This document shows, piece by piece, positions 1 to 6,633 of a stretch of 19,840 nucleotides of DNA (the first letter of the stretch is position 1; every line of letters begins with the position of its first letter). Location: assembly GCA_007125475.1 (NCBI GenBank), contig SLDB01000311.1:1-19840 (forward strand), written 5' to 3'. Position numbers and translations under genes: made by a program. The notes beneath the pieces are model-generated. The model was not told the origin of the DNA, did no database searches, and saw nothing but the letters and a program-made list of their open reading frames with translations. Origin of the DNA: Nitriliruptoraceae bacterium (GTDB lineage Bacteria; Actinomycetota; Nitriliruptoria; Nitriliruptorales; Nitriliruptoraceae).

Positions 1-36
1 GCCGCCCACCCCGGCGACGTCCGCGACGCGGTGTGA
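1..36 (+). CDS. C-terminal tail of an upstream gene (partial)
   Basis: An open frame runs in from the left edge and ends with TGA at 34-36, encoding the last eleven residues, AAHPGDVRDAV. Only 7 nt separate it from the next start codon, so the two genes are probably co-transcribed. In many bacteria a YdbT-type PH-domain protein is preceded by a shorter PH-domain partner (YdbS type), so this may be the end of such a partner. That is inference from context; the fragment is too short to identify. Confidence 0.45.
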   Translation, partial: AAHPGDVRDAV

Positions 37-43
37 GCCACTG

Positions 44-1660
44 ATGCCGACACCGCCACCGCCACCTCCGCACCTGCCGTCGCACGGACCGCCTCCGGAT
101 CCACGCGATCACGCACCCCGACCGACCGGTGCGGGGCCGGACACCGAGGCCTCCGTCGCCACGTTCGCGACCCCGCGCCGCCTGCACCCCGCCTCGGTCC
201 TCCTCGGGGTCCCGCTGGTCCAGCTCGTCCAGGCACTCATCCTGCCGGTGTTCGCCACCGTCGCGGCCGGCCGCGGCTTCACGCTCGGACTCCTGGTGAT
301 CATCGGTGTCGTCGGCCTGGTGGCACGCATCCTCGACTGGCACTACCGGTCGTTCTCGTTCGACGGCGAGGTCCTCCGCCTGGAGCACGGCGTGCTCAGC
401 CGCAACCACCGCTCGTTGGACGTCGCCCGGATCCAGCAGGTCGAGATCCGGCGCGGTGCGGTGCAGCGGCTGTTCGGCCTGGCGGCGATCCGGGTCGAGA
501 CCGCGGGGGGAGCCAGCGAACCGGAGGTGGAGCTGCGGGTGCTGCACGAGGACGACGCCGTGGCGCTGCGCGCGGCCGTCCGTGCCAGCAAGCGACGGGT
601 CGACACAGGCGGGGAGTCCGGATCCGACGATGCGGCGGCACCGACGGAGGAACACCAGATCCTGGCCGTGCCGATGCGCCACGTGGTGGTCGGCTCGGTC
701 ACCGGTGCCCGCCTCCTGGTCCTGCCGGCGCTCCTGGGTGGTGCGCTGCAACTCGTCGGTCAGCAGATCGGGGCGTTCGCCGACGAGGTGACCCGGTTCC
801 TCCTCGCCGACGACGGGGTGCTCCCGGGCTTCACCGAGGCGCCCGAGTGGTCACTGGTCCTCGCCGCTGCCGGGATCACGGCGGTGCTGGCCGTCGCCCT
901 CGCCGCGATCGTGGGGGTCCTGCGTGACGGACGGTTCCGCATCGTGCGGATCGGTGAGGACCTGCACATCTCGCGGGGGCTGCTGTCCACCCGCGACTCG
1001 GTCGTACCCCTGCGGCGGATCCAACTGGTGGAGGTCCGCCGGAACTGGCTCCGCGACCTGCTGGGGTACGCCACGGTCCGGATCCGCTCGGCCGGATCCG
1101 ACACCGAAGGGCGGGTCTCGGTGCCGCTGTTGCATCAATCCGACGTCGACGACCTCCTCGCCGAGATCCTCCCGAACGTCGACGGGACCCCGTCGCTGCG
1201 TGCCCACCCGCCGGCGGCGCGCCGACGTGCGTTGTTCCGCTGGCTGCGGCCGGCGGCGGCGATCGTGGCCGTCGCCTGGCTCGCCCCGGAGACGATCGGT
1301 CCGGTCACCCCGCCGTCCTGGATCGCCCCCGCCTCGCTCGCCCTCATCCCGCTCAACTCGGTCCTGGCGCTCCTGGAGCACCGTCGTCTCGCCCACGGCG
1401 TCACCGAACTCGTCGTCGCCTCCCGACGCGGCGCGATCTCGGTGACCACCTCGATCGCTCCGCTGGTGAAGGTCCAGACGGTCGGCGTGCGACGCAGCCC
1501 GTTCCAGCGCCGCCTCGGCCTGGCCACCGTCGCGGCCCGCATCGCCGGTTCGGGAGCCGTCGTCGAGGTCCTCGACGCCGCCGAGGAGGACGCCGCCGAG
1601 CTGACCACGCACCTCACCCGCAACGCGGCCTCCCCGACCCCGGTCGTGCCCACGACGTGA
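44..1660 (+). CDS. PH domain-containing membrane protein (YdbT/DUF304 type)
   Basis: This 538-residue protein has three repeats of the bacterial PH (bPH2) module, at about residues 100-180, 295-375 and 445-525. Each carries a strand pattern like LRLEHGVLSR, LHISRGLLST or LVVASRRGAI, followed by an RIQ..EV/VKVQTV segment and an R...RLFGLA/LLGYA/RLGLA turn. Hydrophobic segments lie before each module (about 50-95, 215-240 with 268-292, and 402-442), so the PH modules face one side of the membrane. The N-terminus is a proline-rich, presumably disordered tail of about 45 residues. B. subtilis YdbS/YdbT have been linked to resistance to antimicrobial peptides; the molecular role is unknown. The ATG at 44 follows the preceding stop by 7 nt without a strong Shine-Dalgarno, which suggests coupled translation. 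Confidence 0.85.
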   Translation: MPTPPPPPPHLPSHGPPPDPRDHAPRPTGAGPDTEASVATFATPRRLHPASVLLGVPLVQLVQALILPVFATVAAGRGFTLGLLVIIGVVGLVARILDWHYRSFSFDGEVLRLEHGVLSRNHRSLDVARIQQVEIRRGAVQRLFGLAAIRVETAGGASEPEVELRVLHEDDAVALRAAVRASKRRVDTGGESGSDDAAAPTEEHQILAVPMRHVVVGSVTGARLLVLPALLGGALQLVGQQIGAFADEVTRFLLADDGVLPGFTEAPEWSLVLAAAGITAVLAVALAAIVGVLRDGRFRIVRIGEDLHISRGLLSTRDSVVPLRRIQLVEVRRNWLRDLLGYATVRIRSAGSDTEGRVSVPLLHQSDVDDLLAEILPNVDGTPSLRAHPPAARRRALFRWLRPAAAIVAVAWLAPETIGPVTPPSWIAPASLALIPLNSVLALLEHRRLAHGVTELVVASRRGAISVTTSIAPLVKVQTVGVRRSPFQRRLGLATVAARIAGSGAVVEVLDAAEEDAAELTTHLTRNAASPTPVVPTT

Positions 1661-1681
1661 CCTGCACCCCGCCGACCTCGC

Positions 1682-2764
1682 TCACGACGTCGGCAGTCCC
1701 ACGCCCCGGAGCGCGACCCGCAGATCCTGCGGGTTCGTCGCCGCCGCCAACGCGTCGCGCAGGGTGACCTCGCCGTCGGTGTGCAGTTGCAGCAGGTGCT
1801 GGTCGAACGTCTGCATCCCGTAGTAGCCGCCCTCGGCGACGGCGTCCTCGAGCTGTTCGAGCTTCGCCGGGTCGGTGACGAAGTCCCGGATCCGCGTCGT
1901 CATCACCAGCACCTCGACGACGGCGAGGCGCCCGGACCCGGTGGCCCGCGGGACGAGGCGTTGGCAGACGATCCCCTTCAGGGAGTTGCCCAGCGAGAGC
2001 CGCGCCTGTTCCTGCTGTTCGCGCGGGAACATGTCGACGACACGGTTGACGGTCTCACGGGCGTCGGTGGTGTGCAGCGTCGAGATCACCAGATGACCGG
2101 TCTCGGCGGCCTGCAGCGCCGCCGACACCGTGTCGAAGTCGCGCATCTCCCCGATGAAGATCACGTCCGGGTCCTGGCGAGCCACCGCCTTCATCCCGGT
2201 GACGAAATCGTCGGTGTCGACCCCGATCTCCCGCTGGTCGACGATCGCGTGGTCGTCGCGGTGCAACACCTCGATCGGGTCCTCGAGCGTGACGATGTGG
2301 CACCGCCGGTTGGCGTTGATGTGGGTGAGCATCGCCGCGGTGGTGGTCGTCTTCCCGGAGCCGGTGGGCCCGGTGACGAGGACCAGGCCCCGGTGTTCCT
2401 CGGCCAACTTGCGCACCGACGGCGGGAGCCCGAGGCGGGCGAAGTCCCGCGAGCCGGGGAGGACCCGGCGGCACACCGCACCGACCGACCCCCGCTGGCG
2501 GAAGGCGTTGACACGGAACCGACCGACCCCGCGGACCGAGTAGGCGAAGTCGGCCTGACGGTCCCGGTCGAACACCGCCTCGAGACGGTCGTCCATCATC
2601 GCCCGGGCCATGCGCTCGGTGTCCTCCGGTGCGAGCGACGGGAGGTGCGAGACGGGCTTGAGATCCCCGTCGACGCGTACGAACGCGTGGCCCCCGACCT
2701 TCAGGTGCAGGTCGGAGCCGCCGACCTGCACCAGGTACTGCAGGAACTCGTCCACGCCACTCAT
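1682..2764 (-). CDS. pilT: PilT-like type IV pilus retraction ATPase
   Basis: The product is a hexameric-type secretion ATPase that in piliated bacteria powers pilus retraction at the inner membrane base. Using the start at 2764 (360 aa, close to usual PilT length), Walker A GPTGSGKT is at 132-139, the Asp box TLEDPIE at about 159-165, Walker B DPDVIFIGEMRD at about 198-209 with the catalytic Glu in GEMRD, and the His box STLHTTDA at about 228-235. The N-terminal domain shows GGSDLHLKVG, typical of the PilT/PilU group. The frame stays open to a GTG at 2809, but the ATG at 2764 has GGAG about 9-11 nt upstream and begins MSGVDEFLQYL, like other PilTs. It lies downstream of dtd on the same strand, with a 119-nt gap holding a GC hairpin. 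No pilin, PilB, PilC or PilM gene is nearby, so its pilus role is inferred only. Confidence 0.9.
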   Translation of the reverse strand: MSGVDEFLQYLVQVGGSDLHLKVGGHAFVRVDGDLKPVSHLPSLAPEDTERMARAMMDDRLEAVFDRDRQADFAYSVRGVGRFRVNAFRQRGSVGAVCRRVLPGSRDFARLGLPPSVRKLAEEHRGLVLVTGPTGSGKTTTTAAMLTHINANRRCHIVTLEDPIEVLHRDDHAIVDQREIGVDTDDFVTGMKAVARQDPDVIFIGEMRDFDTVSAALQAAETGHLVISTLHTTDARETVNRVVDMFPREQQEQARLSLGNSLKGIVCQRLVPRATGSGRLAVVEVLVMTTRIRDFVTDPAKLEQLEDAVAEGGYYGMQTFDQHLLQLHTDGEVTLRDALAAATNPQDLRVALRGVGLPTS

Positions 2765-2796
2765 GGTCACGCTCTCCGTCGCGGGTGTCCTCGCCG

Positions 2797-2818
2797 CCAC
2801 CGCCACCACCGGCGGTGG
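2797..2818 (-). terminator. GC hairpin between dtd and pilT
   Basis: CCACCGCC at 2797-2804 and GGCGGTGG at 2811-2818 form a perfect 8-bp stem with a 6-nt loop. There is no T-run after it on either strand. It sits 33-54 nt upstream of the chosen pilT start, so it could end transcripts coming from dtd or fold in the pilT leader. High background GC makes chance stems common. Confidence 0.3.
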
Positions 2819-2883
2819 GTGACGGCGCGGACCGGGTCACCCCAGCCATCGACGGCCACCGGCCGGCGCTTGAGCCCCCGGCC

Positions 2884-3333
2884 TCACACCTCCACGGTCA
2901 TCGTCCACGGGCCGTCGTTGACGAGGGCGAGCTCCATGGCGGCACCGAAGCACCCGGTGGCGACCCGCGCTCCCAGCGAGGTGAAGTGGTCGGCGACGGC
3001 GGTGACGAGGGGCTCGGCGTCCTCGGGGCGGGCGGCGTCGAGGTACGACGGCCGCCGTCCGCGCCGCGTGTCGGCGTACAGGGTGAACTGGCTGACGACG
3101 AGCACCTCGCCGTCGACGTCGGCGCACGCGAGGTTCGCGACCCCTTCGGCGTCATCGAAGATCCGCAGACCCCACAGCTTCTCGGCCAGCCTCCGGGCGC
3201 GCGCGACGTCGTCGTCGTGGGTAACCCCGACGAGGACGACCAGGCCGACCCCGATCGAGGCGTCCCGACCGGCGTCTACGCCGTCGAGGCACCGCACCGA
3301 TGCCTGACGCACCCGCTGCACGACCGCTCGCAC
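2884..3333 (-). CDS. dtd: D-aminoacyl-tRNA deacylase (Dtd)
   Basis: This 149-residue cytoplasmic enzyme hydrolyses D-amino acids wrongly attached to tRNA and works as a homodimer. It begins VRAVVQRVRQASV, the usual Dtd N-terminus. The catalytic SQFTL motif is at 81-85, and the cross-subunit Gly-cisPro motif is in NDGPW at about 139-143; most Dtds have GPV or GPM there, so the Trp after the proline is a mild oddity. The GTG at 3333 was chosen because the homology begins exactly there and GGGAGG lies about 7 nt upstream. The frame stays open much further 5', but that part only shadows the NUDIX gene. It is divergent from the NUDIX gene across 120 nt and upstream of pilT on the same strand. Length matches the family. 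Confidence 0.93.
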   Translation of the reverse strand: MRAVVQRVRQASVRCLDGVDAGRDASIGVGLVVLVGVTHDDDVARARRLAEKLWGLRIFDDAEGVANLACADVDGEVLVVSQFTLYADTRRGRRPSYLDAARPEDAEPLVTAVADHFTSLGARVATGCFGAAMELALVNDGPWTMTVEV

Positions 3334-3398
3334 CGCACCCCTCCCGACGGGGGTCACGTCCACGGCACCCCCGGCGCCGCCGCGCACCCCCGGGCCGC

Positions 3399-3404
3399 AG
3401 CGTA
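3399..3404 (-). promoter_or_regulatory. Possible -10 box for dtd
   Basis: On the minus strand the hexamer reads TACGCT, a TANNNT match of the actinobacterial -10 type, 65 nt upstream of the dtd start. No clear -35 is visible. Weak evidence from one hexamer. Confidence 0.25.
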
Positions 3405-3441
3405 GGCCGGGGTCGAGGGGTCGGTGCCCGCGTGTGGTCGC

Positions 3442-3447
3442 TACCCT
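3442..3447 (+). promoter_or_regulatory. -10 box of a leaderless promoter for the NUDIX gene
   Basis: TACCCT fits TANNNT and ends 6 nt before the ATG at 3454, which would place transcription start at or next to the A of the start codon. No Shine-Dalgarno precedes this ATG and no -35 is recognisable. The same arrangement occurs at two other genes in this window, which raises confidence. Confidence 0.6.
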
Positions 3448-3453
3448 CGATTC

Positions 3454-3942
3454 ATGGCTCGGTACCCGACGCAGCACGCGACGTCCGCCGGCGGCGTGGT
3501 GTGTGACGACCGACGGGACGGCCGTCGTTGGGTGCTGCTCATCGCCCGTCGCAACGCGGCGGGGATCCCCCAGTGGACCCTGCCCAAGGGCGGGATCGAG
3601 GACGGCGAGTCCAACGAGGAGGCCGCGCTCCGCGAGGTCGGCGAGGAGACCGGGTTCGGCGCGGTGATCAGTCACCTGCTGGGCACCATCGACTACTGGT
3701 TCGTGTGGCGCCCCGACCGGATCCGGTACCACAAGTTCGTGCACTACTACTTCATGTGGTGGGACGGGCTCCCTGCGGGTGAGCGGGACGACGAGGCCGA
3801 GCACGTCGAGTGGGTCCCGCTGGAGATCGCCCTGGTGCGGCTCGCGCACCGCAACGAGCGTGCCCTGGTCGAACAGGCCCGGACGGCCCGACCCCGGATC
3901 CCGCAGCCACCCCGGGAGGTGGACGTCGGGGTCGAGGGGTGA
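3454..3942 (+). CDS. NUDIX hydrolase (MutT4-like position)
   Basis: This 162-residue protein has a complete NUDIX box at residues 46-68: G46, E52, R60-E61, E64-E65 and G67, matching GX5EX7REUXEEXGU. NUDIX enzymes hydrolyse nucleoside diphosphates linked to another group using Mg held by the box glutamates; the substrate here cannot be read from sequence. It occupies the place of mutT4 (Rv3908) next to the DUF6049 gene in mycobacteria, but is shorter than that protein. The start at 3454 is preferred to a GTG or TTG at about 3424 because homology (YPTQHATSAGGVV) starts just after it and a -10 box lies 6 nt upstream. Its TGA overlaps the next GTG by four bases (3939-3942), so the downstream gene is probably translationally coupled. 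Confidence 0.9.
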   Translation: MARYPTQHATSAGGVVCDDRRDGRRWVLLIARRNAAGIPQWTLPKGGIEDGESNEEAALREVGEETGFGAVISHLLGTIDYWFVWRPDRIRYHKFVHYYFMWWDGLPAGERDDEAEHVEWVPLEIALVRLAHRNERALVEQARTARPRIPQPPREVDVGVEG

Positions 3943-6092
3943 GGGTCGGTCGCCGAGGCCGGTGGGTCCCCCGGCTCGCGCTCGTCGTGCTGCTGTCGCT
4001 GACGGCGGTCACCACCGCCCACGCCCAGGCCGCTCCGGACGGCACGCTGCGTGCCTCGTTGACGCTCACCGAGTTCACCGGCGTGCTGGGGGCGGGGGTG
4101 GTCGAGCCGCGCGACGATCCGCAGTCCGAGGAACCGCCGCCGACCGACCTGACGGTCCGCGTCCTCGCCGAGAACCTCAGCGAGGTCCCCCTGGACACCC
4201 TGCAGCTGGTCACCGAGGTGTTCCCGCCGGTGACCACGAGGCCGGAGCTCCACGACGTGTTCGACGACGGGCCGCCCACCGAGCCGGTGCAGGTGCACAA
4301 CCGTGTCGTGGCCGACTCGGCGGCGCTTGCCCCCGGTGAGGTCCGGGGCGTCAGCGAACACCTCGAGGGTTCGATCGCCCCGTGGCGGGGCGCCGCACCC
4401 GGGGTGTTCCCGGTGCGGCTGTCGCTGGTCCGCGGCACCGAGGTCCTCGACGACGTCACGACCGCCGTCGTGTGGCTCCCGGAGCGGCTCGACGAGCCCA
4501 CGACGACGTCGCTGGTCCTCCCGTTCGACGACGCCCCGTGGCGGAGCGGCGGTGGGCGCTACCACGCCAACGCCGACCGGCACCTCGCCCCCGGTGGCCG
4601 CCTGGACGCGTTGCTCACCGCCGTCGAGCGCACCGGCGCACCGGTGGTGCTCGCACCGTCGGCACACCTCCTGGAGGACCTCAGCGACCGCAGTGACGGC
4701 TTCGAGGTCATCGAGCGCGACGACGAGGGGCGGACGATCCCGCGCGAGGTCTCGGCGGGAGACTCGTCGGTGACCCTGGCCACGACGACCCTGCGGCGGC
4801 TGCGGGAGCTCGCCGCGGAGGCCGTCTACCCGCCGGTGACCGGGACCTACGCCGATGCGGACCTCTCCACGCTCCTCGACGGGCCCCGTGAGCTACGGGA
4901 GCTCGCCGCGGAGGCCGCGGTCGACGGCCGGCGACGGGTGCAGGCGCTGCTGGGTGCCCCCGTCGACGCCGCCACCCACCTCGTCGGGGGCCGGATCACC
5001 CCGGAGGTCCTCGACGTCCTCCCCGGCGACGTCCTGCTCCTCGGCTCCGACGCGGTGGACCTGTCGGACACCGCGGTCGCCGCCGATCCGGTCCGACGGC
5101 TCACGGCCCCGTCCGGGAGGTTGGTCACCGCCGTGGTGGCCGACCCGGTCCTCGAGGACGTGTTCGACTCCGCCACCGAGGGCGGTGCGGTCCACGACGT
5201 CCAACGCATCCTCGCCGAGCTCGCGATCGCCACCATCGACGACGCCGCTGCACCGACGCTGCTCCTCCTCCCGCCCTGGGACACCGCCCTGCCGGCGCGC
5301 ACCGCCGAGCGGTTGCTGCAACGACTCGATGGGGCACCGTGGGTGAGGCTGCAGCCACCCACCGACCTGGTGCGGATCGGCGCCGTCGGCGGCGAGGGTT
5401 CGGACCTGGCACCGCCGTCACCGGCGTTCGACACGGACCTCGCCGCACGACTGGAGGCGTCCCTGGGGATGTTGACCGCCGCCTCGGCCGCGACCGAGGA
5501 CGACGGCGACCGGATCGGGTCCCGCGCCGCCTCGCGGCTGCACGACGACCTCGTCCGCGCGACCTCACGCCGCTACGACACCGGCTCGATGGAGGCGACC
5601 GGGATCGTCGACGCCGTGGACGACCACCTGCAGGAGGCCTTCGGCGGCGTCGAGGTCGCCTCGGGCTCGGTGACGCTGACCTCCGACACCGGACAGATCC
5701 CGGTGACGCTGCGGCGCACGGCCGGAGGCCCGCTCCTGGTGCGGGTCACGCTCGACTCCCCGGGGGGCCTGCGGTGGCCGGAGGGGAGGACCTCGGAACC
5801 CCTCCTCCTCGAACCCGAGGCCTCACAGACGGTGACCTTCCCGGCGCAGGCGTTGTCGACCGGGTCGTTCCCCGTCACCGTGCGGGTCACCGACCCGACC
5901 GGGGAGCACGAGTTGACGCGGGAGGCGTTCCCGGTGCGTTCCACGGCGTTCTCCGGGACCGCCCTCGCCGGGATCTCCGTGGTCGTCCTCGGACTCCTGC
6001 TGTTCGCGGCGTTGCGCCGGAACCCGGAATCGGCCACCCCGCTGCACCTGGTCGGGGTCCCCGGCGGCGACCGGGACCCCTCCGGCGAGTGA
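3939..6092 (+). CDS. DUF6049 family exported membrane-anchored protein
   Basis: The 717-residue product starts with a signal peptide: basic VRVGRRGRW, a hydrophobic core at about 12-27 and an AHA cleavage site near 29. It ends with one membrane helix at about 674-692 followed by RR and a 25-residue cytoplasmic tail. The large middle part is therefore extracytoplasmic, and nothing in it shows a catalytic motif. Position and topology match the actinobacterial DUF6049 family (Rv3909 in M. tuberculosis), always beside MurJ-type genes; its function is unknown and an envelope role is inferred. The GTG at 3939 forms a GTGA overlap with the NUDIX stop and begins the signal peptide directly, which decides the start. 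Residues near 288-295 and 319-326 share an RELAAEA sequence encoded by a 22-bp direct repeat. Confidence 0.85.
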   Translation: MRVGRRGRWVPRLALVVLLSLTAVTTAHAQAAPDGTLRASLTLTEFTGVLGAGVVEPRDDPQSEEPPPTDLTVRVLAENLSEVPLDTLQLVTEVFPPVTTRPELHDVFDDGPPTEPVQVHNRVVADSAALAPGEVRGVSEHLEGSIAPWRGAAPGVFPVRLSLVRGTEVLDDVTTAVVWLPERLDEPTTTSLVLPFDDAPWRSGGGRYHANADRHLAPGGRLDALLTAVERTGAPVVLAPSAHLLEDLSDRSDGFEVIERDDEGRTIPREVSAGDSSVTLATTTLRRLRELAAEAVYPPVTGTYADADLSTLLDGPRELRELAAEAAVDGRRRVQALLGAPVDAATHLVGGRITPEVLDVLPGDVLLLGSDAVDLSDTAVAADPVRRLTAPSGRLVTAVVADPVLEDVFDSATEGGAVHDVQRILAELAIATIDDAAAPTLLLLPPWDTALPARTAERLLQRLDGAPWVRLQPPTDLVRIGAVGGEGSDLAPPSPAFDTDLAARLEASLGMLTAASAATEDDGDRIGSRAASRLHDDLVRATSRRYDTGSMEATGIVDAVDDHLQEAFGGVEVASGSVTLTSDTGQIPVTLRRTAGGPLLVRVTLDSPGGLRWPEGRTSEPLLLEPEASQTVTFPAQALSTGSFPVTVRVTDPTGEHELTREAFPVRSTAFSGTALAGISVVVLGLLLFAALRRNPESATPLHLVGVPGGDRDPSGE
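4803..4917 (+). repeat. 22-bp direct repeat inside the DUF6049 gene
   Basis: An identical 22-bp sequence occurs at 4803-4824 and 4896-4917, 93 bp (31 codons) apart and in the same frame, each copy encoding RELAAEA. It may reflect an internal helix duplication or recombination within the gene. Confidence 0.6.
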
Positions 6093-6137
6093 ATCCCGGC
6101 GAGGCGTCGGCCGGGACCGCCATGACGCCACCGGTCA

Positions 6138-6170
6138 CTACTCTGCGTATACGTTTGGGTACAAACAGTG
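6138..6170. promoter_or_regulatory. AT-rich palindromic candidate promoter/operator
   Basis: In the 163-nt gap after the DUF6049 gene lies an AT-rich stretch unlike the surrounding DNA. It contains TACTCT at 6139-6144 (a possible -10), the perfect 8-bp palindrome CGTATACG at 6146-6153, and the inverted repeat GTTTG-GGTA-CAAAC at 6153-6166. It probably drives and controls the small membrane protein and kinase genes. No particular regulator can be named. Confidence 0.45.
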
Positions 6171-6255
6171 ATTCGTCTGGGTGGGCCGACGCCGAGGTAC
6201 CGGGCACACCCACGTGGTGGTGGCCGACGCCCACGTCGGGCAGGGAGGCCCAACG

Positions 6256-6633
6256 GTGCGGGAGAACGGCGAGGTTCCGGGGTCCTGGCTCCTCCAGATC
6301 CTCGTCGTGCTCGCGCTGTTCGCCCTCACCGCTCACGAGGCCGTCGCTGTCGCGGTCAGCGCGGCGAACCTCGACGACGCCGGCCGGGAAGTCGCACGCA
6401 CCGCCCGCGACGCGTACCGTTCGACGGGATCGGTCGTGGAGACGACCGCGGCAGCCGAGGACGTCGCCGTGACGCACGAGGCGGTGGTCGACGTCGTGCG
6501 GATCGACGACGACGTCCTCGTCGTCGAGTTGTGGCGCACCGCACCGACGCTGGTGCTGCACCGCATGGGCCCGGCCCGCGAACTGGCCACGGTCCGCACC
6601 ACGACACGGATCTCGAGGACGTCTCAGGGGTGA
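6256..6633 (+). CDS. Small single-pass membrane protein of unknown function
   Basis: This 125-residue protein has one N-terminal membrane helix at about residues 11-32 (WLLQILVVLALFALTA...), then a soluble region of about 90 residues with alternating strand-like segments (VDVVRIDDDVLVVELW). The shape, a short N-terminus, one helix and an AxNLDDAGREVARTA segment, recalls TadE-like pilus-assembly or pseudopilin-type proteins, but I do not recognise a named family. The GTG at 6256 is chosen because GGGAGG lies at 6243-6248, 7 nt upstream; the frame is open back to a GTG at 6181 but that part is Arg/His-rich and unconvincing. Its stop overlaps the kinase start by four bases (6630-6633), so both are probably made together. 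It sits where murJ would be expected. Confidence 0.75.
   Translation: MRENGEVPGSWLLQILVVLALFALTAHEAVAVAVSAANLDDAGREVARTARDAYRSTGSVVETTAAAEDVAVTHEAVVDVVRIDDDVLVVELWRTAPTLVLHRMGPARELATVRTTTRISRTSQG

Noticed and set aside
1781..3307. 508-codon plus-strand frame opposite pilT and dtd
   Set aside because: It spans two well-supported minus-strand genes and their gap, and the product has no recognisable domain.
3334..3849. 5' extension of dtd to 321 codons
   Set aside because: Dtd homology begins at the GTG at 3333 with GGGAGG upstream; the extension lies antisense to the NUDIX gene.
6168..6629. Upstream extension of the kinase frame by 154 codons from a GTG at 6168
   Set aside because: The extension is almost pure Arg/Gly/Pro, typical of an out-of-frame reading of the small membrane-protein gene, which has its own Shine-Dalgarno and a GTGA junction to the kinase.
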